From Candidatus Poribacteria bacterium (GTDB taxonomy: Bacteria; Poribacteria; WGA-4E; UBA9662): a stretch of 50,738 nucleotides of DNA. Below the pieces are notes generated by a model. The model did not search any database and was not told the origin of the DNA. It was given only the letters and a program-made list of their open reading frames with translations. The first letter of the stretch is position 1; each line of letters opens with the position of its first letter. Positions 34,796 to 44,098 of the stretch are shown here, piece by piece. The stretch covers positions 1 to 50,738 of the forward strand of contig PAQF01000012.1 of the NCBI GenBank assembly GCA_002709695.1, written 5' to 3'. The translations under genes were made by a program, and so were the position numbers.

Positions 34796-35557
34796 ATGTT
34801 GGATTTGCAATCGAAAGCAGAAGAAGTATCAGAACAAGGCTACTGCGTTATTGAATCAGTTTACAGTGAGCAAGAGTGCGAACAGATACGAACTATATTC
34901 AAAGAACTATGCCACCAAAAAGGGGGATTTTCTAACGAACAACCAACAATTAGTTTTCACCCACTCTTAAAATTGGCACCAGAAATGGCACCTTTTTATG
35001 CTAAACCTATCTTAGTCAACCTAATGGCAAAAGTATTTGATGATGAGGTTCGCCTCGCACACAGCGGCGCGGCAATATTTAATAACAGTTTGGTATCTCC
35101 AATTCTGTCGGGGTGGCACAACCATTATTCTTGGAAGGTCCCCGAAACAGGCCTACAACGCCGTAACCCAGAACGAGTTCTTTGTAACATCTACGTAGAT
35201 GGCACCATGCCGGATGTCGGGCCATTGATCGTCTTACCAAGAAGCCTGAATGACTCGATTGATAGCCAAGGAGAAGCTAATGCCGAATGGACGAAGGAAA
35301 AGACCGTGTCAATCCCACCAGGCTCAGCGGTCGTTTTTGACACAACAGTCTGGCATTGCTCCAGACGAGGTAACTCTGATGGGCTACGTCACCTGTGGGG
35401 AGGGCATTATCAAGGTTGGAGCAACCCAACACCACATCCAGAAGATAATAAGGCTGAAAATTCAACTGTTGGCGCTTACAAAAACCAGTTTCCTCTACTA
35501 AAAAAGTTATTGGAGAATCCAATTAACCAAAACGCAAATCAAACAAACATTCCATAA
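34796..35557 (+). CDS. PhyH-family protein with HxH in place of the HxD iron motif (253 aa)
   Basis: The fold matches PhyH: SEQGYCVIESVYSEQECEQI at the start, GPLIVLPRSLNDS, and TTVWHCSRRGNSDGLRHLWG with the distal His H187. The usual HxD/E reads H108-N109-H110 (GWHNHYSW), so the carboxylate ligand is replaced by His (CAT instead of GAT, one base). The protein may bind iron differently, catalyse another reaction, or be inactive. The ATG at 34796 has GAGGGAG 6 nt upstream; a TTG at 34751 would place that site inside the gene. It ends 4 bp from the convergent AAC(3)-like gene. Confidence 0.85.
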   Translation: MLDLQSKAEEVSEQGYCVIESVYSEQECEQIRTIFKELCHQKGGFSNEQPTISFHPLLKLAPEMAPFYAKPILVNLMAKVFDDEVRLAHSGAAIFNNSLVSPILSGWHNHYSWKVPETGLQRRNPERVLCNIYVDGTMPDVGPLIVLPRSLNDSIDSQGEANAEWTKEKTVSIPPGSAVVFDTTVWHCSRRGNSDGLRHLWGGHYQGWSNPTPHPEDNKAENSTVGAYKNQFPLLKKLLENPINQNANQTNIP

Positions 35558-35561
35558 TTTA

Positions 35562-36284
35562 TCAAACATATAAAAGCAGGTTGGATTCAACTTCCTTTAA
35601 TAGAGAATCAACGTAATTCTTAATACTGAAAAAACGACAATCGGCACTACCTACTAGACCTCGGGTAAGTTTTCCTGACGCATCCCAAAACTGCCCTAAC
35701 GAGGATCTATCCAATACGACGTAAGAAGAATTTGAGTTCGTAGCAAGCTTACGATTCCAGTATATAACTTCCACAAAATGTACATAGGTTGAAGATTGGT
35801 AGTCAACTCCAAGCATTAATAACTTCCCACCGTTCTGGTATGCCCTGTACATTGGTGAATGAAAACCATATGTTCTACCCCACGGTTGGAGATCCCATGG
35901 AGACCAGTATCCTTCCTGGCTAAGATGGTCCGCCACAAAGTCTGATGCTTTCTTGCCAAAGGATGCTACAGAATGAGAATAGTGATCAGAGCGAAAGGTC
36001 CCACCCATTTGCCTAAAAAATTCGGTCAGCCATCCCACTGTCGACGGAGTAGTTTCGATATCCCAAGTTTCAGCACGTTTCTCGACCAAATTGAAAGAAG
36101 GCATCAGTATCAACCCTTCCGAGCCAACCACATCTTTGAAAGCTTCGATGACTGTACCAGCCCCACCAATCACAGGTCCTATGCTTCTAAATGAAGAATG
36201 AATAAAGATGGTATCTCCAGCTTCTATTCCTAAATTCCTGAGATCCAGAACGAGTGCCTCTCGGCTATAGGAAGCAATTGTCAT
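35562..36284 (-). CDS. AAC(3)-family N-acetyltransferase (240 aa)
   Basis: The aminoglycoside 3-N-acetyltransferase family fold is recognised from IHSSFRSIGPVIGGAGTVIEAF (in part, SFRSIGPVIGGAGTV), LMPSFN, SDHYSHSVASFGKKA (about 99-112) and LLMLGVDYQSSTYVHFVE (155-172). These contain the conserved His/Glu active-site positions. The family is broad and includes biosynthetic acyltransferases, so antibiotic resistance should not be assumed. It is the last gene of the minus-strand unit, separated from the PQQ-propeller gene by a broken cupin gene. No strong ribosome site is visible. Confidence 0.88.
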   Translation of the reverse strand: MTIASYSREALVLDLRNLGIEAGDTIFIHSSFRSIGPVIGGAGTVIEAFKDVVGSEGLILMPSFNLVEKRAETWDIETTPSTVGWLTEFFRQMGGTFRSDHYSHSVASFGKKASDFVADHLSQEGYWSPWDLQPWGRTYGFHSPMYRAYQNGGKLLMLGVDYQSSTYVHFVEVIYWNRKLATNSNSSYVVLDRSSLGQFWDASGKLTRGLVGSADCRFFSIKNYVDSLLKEVESNLLLYV

Positions 36285-36328
36285 TTGTGAATCTCTATTG
36301 ACACATACCTGTCAAGACAACCAGTGGT

Positions 36329-36637
36329 TCAGCTAGCAACTGTGATGGAATGTGAGGTGTTCTTGGGTACATCCAAACGATCGTCCGGGAAGATCTTTCC
36401 TACTTGTTGGGCAACCACAATATCAACTGTTCCAGACAAAACACAGACCACTTCATCTCGTGTGTGAATATAATCCAAATAAGATTAACCAGAATTGCCA
36501 CACTACTGATAAACGCTGACCCCCTCTGATTGTAACTGCTGTTCTAAAACCTTAGGATTGACATTGCTTTCATCATCCAGCCATCGAGTAATCCAATCCC
36601 TTTTTAAATCATGGCTAATCCTACAATACTGGGACAT
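36329..36637 (-). pseudogene. Broken cupin-domain gene (two in-frame stops)
   Basis: A 103-codon minus-strand frame begins ATG at 36637 (SHDLKRDWITRWLDDE) and is interrupted by TAG at 36503-36505 (codon 45) and TAA at 36485-36487 (codon 51). It continues in the same frame with YIHTRDEVVCVLSGTVDIVV, then FPDDRLDVPKNTSHSITVAS to a TGA. The second part is a clear cupin barrel (metal-binding HTRDE, then a distal H in TSHSI). No frameshift is needed. Confidence 0.65.
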
Positions 36638-36665
36638 CGATCCAAAAAATTTTCTCCTACAGAGT

Positions 36666-37937
36666 CTAGGGACTAAGGTCCAAAGCCAAGATCTCTTTCA
36701 TATCACGAAGATAGAGCTTTGTTCCCGATAAGGTAGGTACAGTCCAAGAACGAGAGGTTAGAACTTGAGCCTGCGCCAGTACCTCAAAACTATTAGGGTT
36801 AGCGTTAACAATTGCTAATTGGCCAGCCTCATCAAGAATAATCATTTGGTGCCCGGCCATCATCAAGTTGGCTTTCCCAAACCCCCGTTGCTGTGCAGTA
36901 ATCTCTCCAGTCTTAACTGTCACGGCGGTTAGAAAGGCAGGCCCATGACCACTGGAAGCGTATATGGTTTCACCTATCCGCACAGCCGATCCATGCTGTA
37001 CTCTAACCTTTTCGTTGTACCACAATTCCTTCACCACAGTTTTACCATTTTGAAGTGAAAGATGAAGTGCACGACTACCTGCATCATAAGCAGAAGATAT
37101 GAACAAGATATTATCCTTCCCCCAAATTGGGGTCGAGGCATGTATTTGATATTGTGTGTTGTGTGCATGCTGCCACAATAAGTCTCCGGTATTTGGATCT
37201 AGTGATGCTACCTTTCCTTCCACAAAAACAATAAGTTGATCTTGTCCATCCACATTAATGATAATGGGAGAGGAATAAGAATTGATGAAGTCTTGCCCTC
37301 TCCAAACCAGTTGCCCGTCTTTCAAATTGAAAGCCATAACACCATGATCTTTGCCACCAGCAAGTACAATTAGTAGATTTTTGTATGCCATTGGACTAGA
37401 AGCATAACCGCGATCACCCGGTTTGGCATTATACTCATCCCACAAATTGTGAGACCAAACTTTTTGGCCATTTTTTTTGTCTAAACAGGTCAATTCAGTG
37501 CGAAAACCAATAGCATAAATATAATCTCCAACAATCAATGGTGTAGCATGAGGACCTGGCCCATATTGCTTACTGAATTCCTTCCATGGAAGTGAGGTAT
37601 AAGCATATTCCCAAAGTGTTTTTCCTGTATCAGCGTTCAGAGAGGTTACAACATCCTCATCTCCACGACGAAACATTGTGTACAAGGTACCTTGATCAAC
37701 ACAAATTGCTGAATACCCTTCCCCAAGCTGACGTTTCCAAAGTTGTCCCGGTCCTTCTTCAGTCCAAGTCGTTTTGAGCTGTGCTGAATCAACCTTAAAG
37801 TTTCGGTTTGGTCCACCCCATTGCAACCATTGTGAGGAGCCTATTGCAGTATAAAAATTCAGAAAAAGTAACATAAAAACTATTATTTGACACCATTTAA
37901 TAAAGCGATAAGAATTGGGAGAAAATTTCTTTATCAT
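36666..37937 (-). CDS. Exported PQQ-like beta-propeller protein (423 aa)
   Basis: A signal/anchor helix (IVFMLLFLNFYTAIG, residues about 19-33) is followed by WLQWGGPNRNFKVDSAQLK, then propeller blades: SLNADTGKTLWEYAY, CLDKKNGQKVWSHNLW, AFNLKDGQLVWRG, SLDPNTGDLLWQHAH. It is similar in plan to the 31244-32545 protein but only distantly related. AAGGAG precedes the ATG. It lies 69 bp after the alpha/beta hydrolase gene, within a minus-strand operon. Its role is probably structural or ligand-binding outside the cytoplasm. Confidence 0.9.
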   Translation of the reverse strand: MIKKFSPNSYRFIKWCQIIVFMLLFLNFYTAIGSSQWLQWGGPNRNFKVDSAQLKTTWTEEGPGQLWKRQLGEGYSAICVDQGTLYTMFRRGDEDVVTSLNADTGKTLWEYAYTSLPWKEFSKQYGPGPHATPLIVGDYIYAIGFRTELTCLDKKNGQKVWSHNLWDEYNAKPGDRGYASSPMAYKNLLIVLAGGKDHGVMAFNLKDGQLVWRGQDFINSYSSPIIINVDGQDQLIVFVEGKVASLDPNTGDLLWQHAHNTQYQIHASTPIWGKDNILFISSAYDAGSRALHLSLQNGKTVVKELWYNEKVRVQHGSAVRIGETIYASSGHGPAFLTAVTVKTGEITAQQRGFGKANLMMAGHQMIILDEAGQLAIVNANPNSFEVLAQAQVLTSRSWTVPTLSGTKLYLRDMKEILALDLSP

Positions 37938-38006
37938 CCGATTGCTCCTTATATAATTGTCTAGAATAAATTTTCTATGAGTAAGTTTGTTTTCCTAATA
38001 ATCAAA

Positions 38007-39152
38007 TCAACTATGGCCATTAAATACAAACTGGCTAGATACAATAGCACCTCTTTCGTCTCTTACAGTCAAAATTGATGTGCATTTTTGGTCTGTTCCT
38101 ACATTAGCAACAATGGTATTATCATCTATCTCTGCGTCAACCGTGTTCCACCTACGTTCAGAGTAAGGGGTGGTATCAGTGGTATAGTGTAAGTTAGCTG
38201 AAAACAACTCTGTTTCTGCTGAAACGGAAGCAACCAGTCGGCGACCTAGATGGACGATAGGGCAGTGTACCACTGGCAGTGGTACGCCACCTGTCAAATA
38301 TTGTGAAACAAACATCTCGATTTCTTTAGGTGCCCAACCCTGTTCATGTCCGTGTTCCATGTCAAGAGTAATTCGAAAATTTCGCGGGCCTTTAACCAAG
38401 CGATAAGATTGGTCATAAATATCTGGTAAATAAGCGAAATCATTGGTGCCGTTGACAAAAAATACGGGAGTATTACAATAACCAAGGTATTGAGAGGGGT
38501 CATACCTCTTAATCCATTGATCCCGATGTTCATTTTTCATAGCTCCAAACTCAGTCAACCAAGGACCATTTTTGTAGATGTACCCACATCCATAAATTGG
38601 TATTGCGGCTTTGAACCGATCATCTAATCCCAAAACGATGCAGGTAAGAAACCCTCCCCAGCTAATACCTGTAATAGCAGTTCGGTTGCTATCAACTTCA
38701 GGAAAACTGCGGATCAGTGAATGGGCTCGAATAACATTAGCCACTCCATGATAACACCAGTGTTGATTTTTGGAAGCATCCATAGTATGAAATATATTTG
38801 GATGGTTCATAGTAGGCCCACCATGTAAACACAACTCCCCACTGGGCCTACTACCTTTGAGATCCATAGCTAGTGCAGCGTAACCGTTCGTAGCCCATTT
38901 TTCTGCCCATTGGCTAAAAGCAGTACCACCTCCTCCATGCACTAATATTATCGCCGGCAGATTTTGATCAAGTTCCGGGTCAGCATTTAATGTACCAGGC
39001 GATGCATAATAAGCGAAAACCTCAGTTGCACGATCACCCTCAAATGGTTCTCCTTCATATAAAAGGGAATGAACCGTTTCTGTTCGATTTAGCCATTCAG
39101 CCTGCGGTTTTTCTTTTAATATCTCAAGATCCCATGGAATATCAGTAATCAT
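38007..39152 (-). CDS. Alpha/beta hydrolase of the acetyl-xylan-esterase / dienelactone-hydrolase type (381 aa)
   Basis: The fold is shown by ILVHGGGGTAFSQWAEKWA (oxyanion region), the nucleophile elbow GISWGG (Ser about 168), the acid region NGTNDFAYLPD and the His in MEHGHEQGW. A C-terminal beta-sandwich of about 90 residues follows. No signal peptide is visible. It starts 11 bp after the M81 peptidase gene, so the two are probably co-transcribed. Substrate may be an ester of a sugar or small metabolite. Confidence 0.88.
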   Translation of the reverse strand: MITDIPWDLEILKEKPQAEWLNRTETVHSLLYEGEPFEGDRATEVFAYYASPGTLNADPELDQNLPAIILVHGGGGTAFSQWAEKWATNGYAALAMDLKGSRPSGELCLHGGPTMNHPNIFHTMDASKNQHWCYHGVANVIRAHSLIRSFPEVDSNRTAITGISWGGFLTCIVLGLDDRFKAAIPIYGCGYIYKNGPWLTEFGAMKNEHRDQWIKRYDPSQYLGYCNTPVFFVNGTNDFAYLPDIYDQSYRLVKGPRNFRITLDMEHGHEQGWAPKEIEMFVSQYLTGGVPLPVVHCPIVHLGRRLVASVSAETELFSANLHYTTDTTPYSERRWNTVDAEIDDNTIVANVGTDQKCTSILTVRDERGAIVSSQFVFNGHS

Positions 39153-39163
39153 ATTTGCATTAA

Positions 39164-40663
39164 TTAGCTTGTTAGTATTGTCGGACTTAAATTAGGAATA
39201 TGGTCGTCAATTGGGAAATATGGTCGTTGAAGATTCTCATAATTCAGGTGACGGCAGGTAGCAGGAGTTGGCCCCGGGGTATCAAGTATAAAAACAGATT
39301 TGGCAATATCACCATAAGCAAACTGGTAGTTCATTGGATTTTTAACTACAATAAACTTGGCAGTTGATGGATCCAAACCGACTGATCGAAACTGTTCATC
39401 TGCCCAATCATAGGTGCCGTGAGTCGTCACTAATACCTGGATTGCTCCTAAGGTTATCACTGCACTGAGTCCCATATCGCCGGTAACTCCATCCCAGATA
39501 CCACCAGTATATTTAAAATCCCCTTGGCTTAATTGCGTAACTTTACCAATAATGGAGATCGGCTCTCCCCAATTAGAATCAAGTTGACAACCAATCTCCG
39601 ACCTTATTTCTTTGCCAACACCAGCTTGGTGACATATCTTGGCAACCTGTGGATCAACAACAGGTACCAGTGAAGGTAAGGTTACTTCAGCCTCGAGAAG
39701 AGCAGACAAAGCAGCTACGCTATCACCGGCAGCACCACCACCACAACAATCGGCTGTTTCGACTAAAAGAACTGGACCACCAAGGGTTTCCAACCCACTT
39801 TTAATAGCTTCTCGTGGTGTATAAATCTCTGGTTCAAACTGAAACCGTTTATCCCAATACTGTTCTGCCAGTTTCCCTGCCAAATTGACTGCTTTTTCCA
39901 AATTATTATCAGTAATAACTAAGCCACCGCTACCCATGTCAGGTTGATCTATATACGGATGAACTAAAAACACACTAGTTGAAATAACATCGTCTTCAAC
40001 CTCATATTTTTTGGCTGTATCCATAACTTCAGCAAATGGAGAATCGCCATCTGTCGACCCACGAATGCCACTGGTGATTACTGGAACCTTTGCCATAGCC
40101 ATTGTCGGTTGAACACTACTATTGATTACAGATAAAAGTACTTTTGCACCTCGAATACCAGTAGTAAAAGCATCACGATGGGGATAAGTCTCCCAAGCAA
40201 TCAAGGCATCCGCAAAACGGATCATCTCATCCGTCACATGCGCATGTAAATCGAGTGTAACAACTATTGGCACTTGATCTCCAATAACACGACGAACAGC
40301 TTTAATGAGATCACCTTCAGGGTCACCAAGATCTTCAACAACACTAGCACCATGCAATGGTAATAACACGCCATTGACAGGCATAGTATTTTTCAGTCGA
40401 TCAATTAGTTCGTTCTTCAGCTGAAAATAACATTCCGCGGTTATAGGTCCTCCGGGACAGCTACTAGCATACAACAAAGGGGCAATCTCCACTTGATTTT
40501 CTTCTAGTACATGTGACATACCACCCACGACACCAGTACCAACCTCCAAAACATCAGTCCCCCTTCGTAATTCATAACGCTCAAAACATTGAATGTCAAT
40601 GGGAGTCCCCCCGAACTGGTTGCATTCTGTCAAAATGGATCCAATAGCGACACGTTTTCGCAT
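39164..40663 (-). CDS. M81 family metallopeptidase (MlrC-like, 499 aa)
   Basis: The family, named after the microcystin-degrading enzyme MlrC, is recognised by VAIGSILTECNQFGGTPID at the start, LPLHGASVVEDLGDPEGDL, TLDLHAHVTDEM, AWETYPHRDAFTTG, and VLLVETADCCGGGAAGDS. His and Asp in these motifs form the likely zinc site. Most bacterial members act on unknown amides, so microcystin degradation should not be assumed. It is the second gene of a minus-strand operon, 4 bp after the PhyH-HEAT gene. Confidence 0.92.
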   Translation of the reverse strand: MRKRVAIGSILTECNQFGGTPIDIQCFERYELRRGTDVLEVGTGVVGGMSHVLEENQVEIAPLLYASSCPGGPITAECYFQLKNELIDRLKNTMPVNGVLLPLHGASVVEDLGDPEGDLIKAVRRVIGDQVPIVVTLDLHAHVTDEMIRFADALIAWETYPHRDAFTTGIRGAKVLLSVINSSVQPTMAMAKVPVITSGIRGSTDGDSPFAEVMDTAKKYEVEDDVISTSVFLVHPYIDQPDMGSGGLVITDNNLEKAVNLAGKLAEQYWDKRFQFEPEIYTPREAIKSGLETLGGPVLLVETADCCGGGAAGDSVAALSALLEAEVTLPSLVPVVDPQVAKICHQAGVGKEIRSEIGCQLDSNWGEPISIIGKVTQLSQGDFKYTGGIWDGVTGDMGLSAVITLGAIQVLVTTHGTYDWADEQFRSVGLDPSTAKFIVVKNPMNYQFAYGDIAKSVFILDTPGPTPATCRHLNYENLQRPYFPIDDHIPNLSPTILTS

Positions 40664-40667
40664 TTTA

Positions 40668-42101
40668 TCAGCTTTTTCTCATTCTTGACAGTCCCACGAG
40701 AGCCCAAGCGCGAATGTACTCATTCTCATCTTCAGAGGCTTCTCTAAGTTTGCCCCCGGCTGCTGAGGAAGGTCGAACCTTAGCTAATGATGCTATTGCA
40801 TTTTCACGTAGAGGAGAATCAGAAAGAGACCAGGGTGACGTTTTCCTTTTATCACCGAAGGCTTTGATTAGAGCGGCCTCCACTACCTGAGAAGTATACC
40901 CGGCGTAGCCTAAAGCGTCAGCGGCATTCCTCCGGACCCATTCCGAATCATCATTCAAGGCTTTTAACAAATGAGGTACTGCTGAGTTGGCCGCCTGGCC
41001 GATGCAACCCAATGAGCTACAAGCCGCAGCACGAATCCACCAATCCGGATCATCTAAAGTCTCTATCAAGGCTGGCACAGCCAGTTTACCAACAGCAGCT
41101 AACCCATATACAGTATCAATTTGGCTTGGATTAGCGAAGTCAGCTCGTTCCAGATTCCGGATAGATCCGATTCTTGATTCCTCTCGGAATCTTTCCATTA
41201 ACTTAGGGACAACCGGCGCACCAACTGCCCCCAACGCATATAAACTTCCGAGCCGAATGCTTTCATCCTGATCATGAACAGCTTGATCTAGCATCCTAAT
41301 TGCCTCTTCAATTTTAGACTTAGGATCAGAAAACGGTTTCTTCAACTTTATTCCTTCGGTATTGATCGAAGGAGCAGTTCTTTTCTTTTCATTATCCTGT
41401 CCAAGATACCATTGCCAAATGTGTTGCCAAATCAACTGATGTTGGTCAGAAAAAGGTGTACTAGCATTCCAGCCAAAGTCATCAGTGTTCCCAGCATTCC
41501 ATGAAGGTTGCTGAGGTTCTTCCATCCGGCAAAAGAGAAATTTCAACATCAACCTGATCTTCTCACTCCGGTTTTCGGTTGCCTTGTGCCAGAGATCGTA
41601 ATGAACGATAGTAACTGTACCAGCTTCTCCACAAAGGGGCAGTCCCTCTACCATTTGATTGTGCTGTTGGTAGTATTGCGTACCAGGCTGAATTGCCGTT
41701 GGCCCCATGTTTTCCGAAACATCCTGGGGATAGTAGAAAGCCATGGCCATTCTGCCACGATGACATCTGAGATTCCCTCCAACCGGATAATCCTTATGCC
41801 AAGCTTGTTCCTGACTTTGAGGAGGATGGTAATGGCAAGCACGATGTGGATGCATAACATAATTTGGCCCAAGGATACTAACTAAAGCTCCTGCAACTAT
41901 AGGATCTGTAAATACATCTGCTAAAATTGGAATCTTGGGCAAAAGATTATTCCCAGGAGGCCCTTCATTCTGTATAAGATCTAAGGTTTGACGATGAACT
42001 TTTTGATGAAAACTAAGAGGAAGTGATGTTTTGACAACATGGTAACCATTGACAATAAATTTTTTCATATCCTGATCATTAAGGAGAAATTTCTTTTCCA
42101 T
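40668..42101 (-). CDS. PhyH dioxygenase fused to HEAT repeats (477 aa)
   Basis: Residues 1-230 form a PhyH oxygenase with iron ligands H102-x-D104 (EQAWHKDYP) and H172 (DLWHKATENRSEKIR, including the 2-oxoglutarate Arg). Residues about 265-475 are HEAT repeats (RLGSLYALGAVGAPVVPKLM, VYGLAAVGKLAVPALIETL, IRAAACSSLGCIGQAANSAV, VRRNAADALGYAG). This fusion may let the enzyme dock on a partner. The ATG at 42101 is preferred, with GAGGG 8 nt upstream; a start at 42146 would put that site inside the gene. First gene of the operon with M81 peptidase and hydrolase. Confidence 0.9.
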   Translation of the reverse strand: MEKKFLLNDQDMKKFIVNGYHVVKTSLPLSFHQKVHRQTLDLIQNEGPPGNNLLPKIPILADVFTDPIVAGALVSILGPNYVMHPHRACHYHPPQSQEQAWHKDYPVGGNLRCHRGRMAMAFYYPQDVSENMGPTAIQPGTQYYQQHNQMVEGLPLCGEAGTVTIVHYDLWHKATENRSEKIRLMLKFLFCRMEEPQQPSWNAGNTDDFGWNASTPFSDQHQLIWQHIWQWYLGQDNEKKRTAPSINTEGIKLKKPFSDPKSKIEEAIRMLDQAVHDQDESIRLGSLYALGAVGAPVVPKLMERFREESRIGSIRNLERADFANPSQIDTVYGLAAVGKLAVPALIETLDDPDWWIRAAACSSLGCIGQAANSAVPHLLKALNDDSEWVRRNAADALGYAGYTSQVVEAALIKAFGDKRKTSPWSLSDSPLRENAIASLAKVRPSSAAGGKLREASEDENEYIRAWALVGLSRMRKS

Positions 42102-42170
42102 GTTTATGCCCTCTATCCGGCGGTTAGTCTTATCCAGCCACGCCACGCTATCCTTACGAATTCAATGTCC

Positions 42171-42199
42171 ATTATGCCATTTCTCAAATGGAGACACAA
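42171..42199 (-). promoter_or_regulatory. Candidate promoter of the PhyH-HEAT operon
   Basis: On the minus strand TTGTGT (42199-42194) and CATAAT (42176-42171) are 17 bp apart. The start of transcription would be about 63 nt before the ATG at 42101. The -35 match is partial. Confidence 0.4.
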
Positions 42200-43061
42200 A
42201 CGAATTATGTTCTCGCAATTCTCTTTTTTGCTCGTAAACACATTTTCCAAAGCGGAGGAAGCTCCACAAACAGATGATTCAAATGTCAGAACTCCTGTTT
42301 TGGTGTATCTAAGCCCGTTTTTTACCATGTCCTATCCAGTTAACCTAAATATTTGGCAAACAACATTTGCGAACTTTAAAACCCAAAAAGCCTACCCGAG
42401 AATAGGATGAAAAGACAAATAAAGACCACCTTACCTATATTAACTTAATTGAATTGCTTCAACATATCACCCAAACAACTAAATTATAAACACCTTCCTT
42501 TGTTCTATTTCTTCGATCACTACACGAGAAAAGTAGAGCTTTTATACTAACCATAGAGTGACTTGAGCTGTCAATTTCTATCTGAACTTCCAATGATTCA
42601 TATAAATATCTATGTTGAAAAGGAGACTAAATTGTTTTGGAACTACAGAAGTGATGTATTTTCACGTAAGTCAAAAACTGATCAGAACTAACCTACTGGT
42701 TGATGATAGAGGTTTGTGTTTCGAAGGGAGGATAGACACCTTCAACTTCAAAGAGTGCCCGTTGTTGAGATTAGATATGGAAGTAACTATTAAAAACGAC
42801 GCTTGTTTTTTTAGCTGAGAGGAATGAAAACGTTAGTGTTAAAAAGTCCAACATTCTTAATTAATAACATATTGTTATGATAATTTTATTTTGTCAATAT
42901 TTATCAGTTATCCACTTTTAAATTAGCCCACACCTATGGGAGTTTTTCTTTGGCTTCTACAACTAAGGTCAATGCAAATACCAATTGTTGCATCATGGGA
43001 AAACCCCTCTGAAACTTTTTTTTTACAGGAACAAAAAGCAGAAAAAGTGGCCTTGAAATTC
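42200..43061. other. Intergenic region without a supported gene
   Basis: Convergent or shadow frames only. A plus-strand frame of 68 codons at 42612-42818 contains a protein-like end (RGLCFEGRIDTFNFKECPLL), but its first half reads better in another frame, so it may be a decayed gene. On the minus strand a 20-codon frame (42934-42996, MMQQLVFALTLVVEAKEKLP) with an AGAGGGG site looks like the start of an exported protein cut by TAG. A T9 tract lies just upstream of it. Confidence 0.4.
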
Positions 43062-44051
43062 TCAATCCATGGCCCAAGTGTGATTATAAAGAAAATCAAA
43101 GGAAAATGACTTCTTTTGTGCCTTATTTTCAATATACTTTGCGACCTTTTCAAGTCGAACAGACAAATTCATAATTTTCTCTTGTGCCTGATTCCCAATT
43201 TCGTTAAGACCTGTCAAAGAACTAATATCCCAAAATTTCACGATTTCATCTACAATTGCTTTGTATTCCCAAGGGCCATAAATGCCAACCCGTCTGACAA
43301 CATCTGCCATCTCTCTAAATTTCGGCATAGAAATACCGGGCATATCAATGGAAGGCAACAGTTTGAGGGCTGATTTCAAAGCTTCGTTTGGATCCACCTG
43401 AATAACTGCTTTGAATGCATTGCGATAAAAATTAAAATGCTTGGCTTCATCAGCCGCAATATTCTGAAGTATACCTTTCAACAAGGGTTCACTGACAACT
43501 TTTCCTGTATTTCGATGAGAAACTTGTGTTGCTCGTTCTTGGAGAGATGTATAAACAAGAATTTGGTAAATATCCATTTCCCAATCTGGTGTAAATCCGG
43601 AATTGATATAATAATACTGCATGATCTCAACCACTCCAAAATTAAGTATACGCGTATCCCGCATGTAGTCACGGAGTATATTACCGTGTCGGTCTTCTTC
43701 AGCTGTCCACATAAAATTCCATTTTTGCCAAATACTGTCCGAGCCAAGATAGGTCGCAATCAACCGATGGAAGTGAGGGAGCCCTTCTTCAGTTAGGGTA
43801 TTTAATGTTAAAGCAACTTTCACCGCATCTGAGAGACTGCGTGCGCGCTCACGTAGTTTCTCTAATACGCTCTTCTTATCATCATCCATTTTTTCATCTG
43901 AAGGCAGAAAATCATTTGGGAACCATAAGTTTTGTTTTGCTTGGTGTTGGTCATACAACTTTTCAACTGTAGGTTCTATTTCTTTGATAACCTCAGCTTT
44001 TCTATCTCTTTCTAGTTGCTTATTTTTTTCTGCAGGAATAATTACGTCCAA
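43062..44051 (-). CDS. Acyl-ACP desaturase, ferritin-like di-iron type (329 aa)
   Basis: The soluble fatty-acid desaturase family (plant stearoyl-ACP / mycobacterial DesA) is recognised by its di-iron ligands: E88 or E89 (LTEEGLP), E119 and H122 (AEEDRHGN), E172 (QERATQ), and E202 and H205 (DEAKHF). It would insert a double bond into an acyl chain on acyl carrier protein, using reduced ferredoxin and oxygen. The TTG start at 44051 has a GGAG site 9 nt upstream. The length (329) fits the family. It is a single-gene unit on this strand. Soluble desaturases of this kind are uncommon outside plants and actinobacteria, but several marine bacteria have them. Confidence 0.9.
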   Translation of the reverse strand: MDVIIPAEKNKQLERDRKAEVIKEIEPTVEKLYDQHQAKQNLWFPNDFLPSDEKMDDDKKSVLEKLRERARSLSDAVKVALTLNTLTEEGLPHFHRLIATYLGSDSIWQKWNFMWTAEEDRHGNILRDYMRDTRILNFGVVEIMQYYYINSGFTPDWEMDIYQILVYTSLQERATQVSHRNTGKVVSEPLLKGILQNIAADEAKHFNFYRNAFKAVIQVDPNEALKSALKLLPSIDMPGISMPKFREMADVVRRVGIYGPWEYKAIVDEIVKFWDISSLTGLNEIGNQAQEKIMNLSVRLEKVAKYIENKAQKKSFSFDFLYNHTWAMD

Positions 44052-44098
44052 ATCTCAATTCTCCACTTGTGATTTAATAAAACAAATTCACGACCAAT

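Noticed and set aside
35562-36284. Calling the AAC(3)-family protein an antibiotic resistance gene
   Set aside because: The family is broad and no resistance context (mobile element, cassette) is present.
42612-42818. 68-codon plus-strand frame
   Set aside because: No recognisable motif, and the first half looks more protein-like in another frame; at best a remnant, so not listed as a gene.
42934-42996. 20-codon minus-strand frame resembling a signal peptide, with an AGAGGGG site
   Set aside because: Too short to support as a gene; may be another interrupted frame, but the part after the stop is only nine codons.
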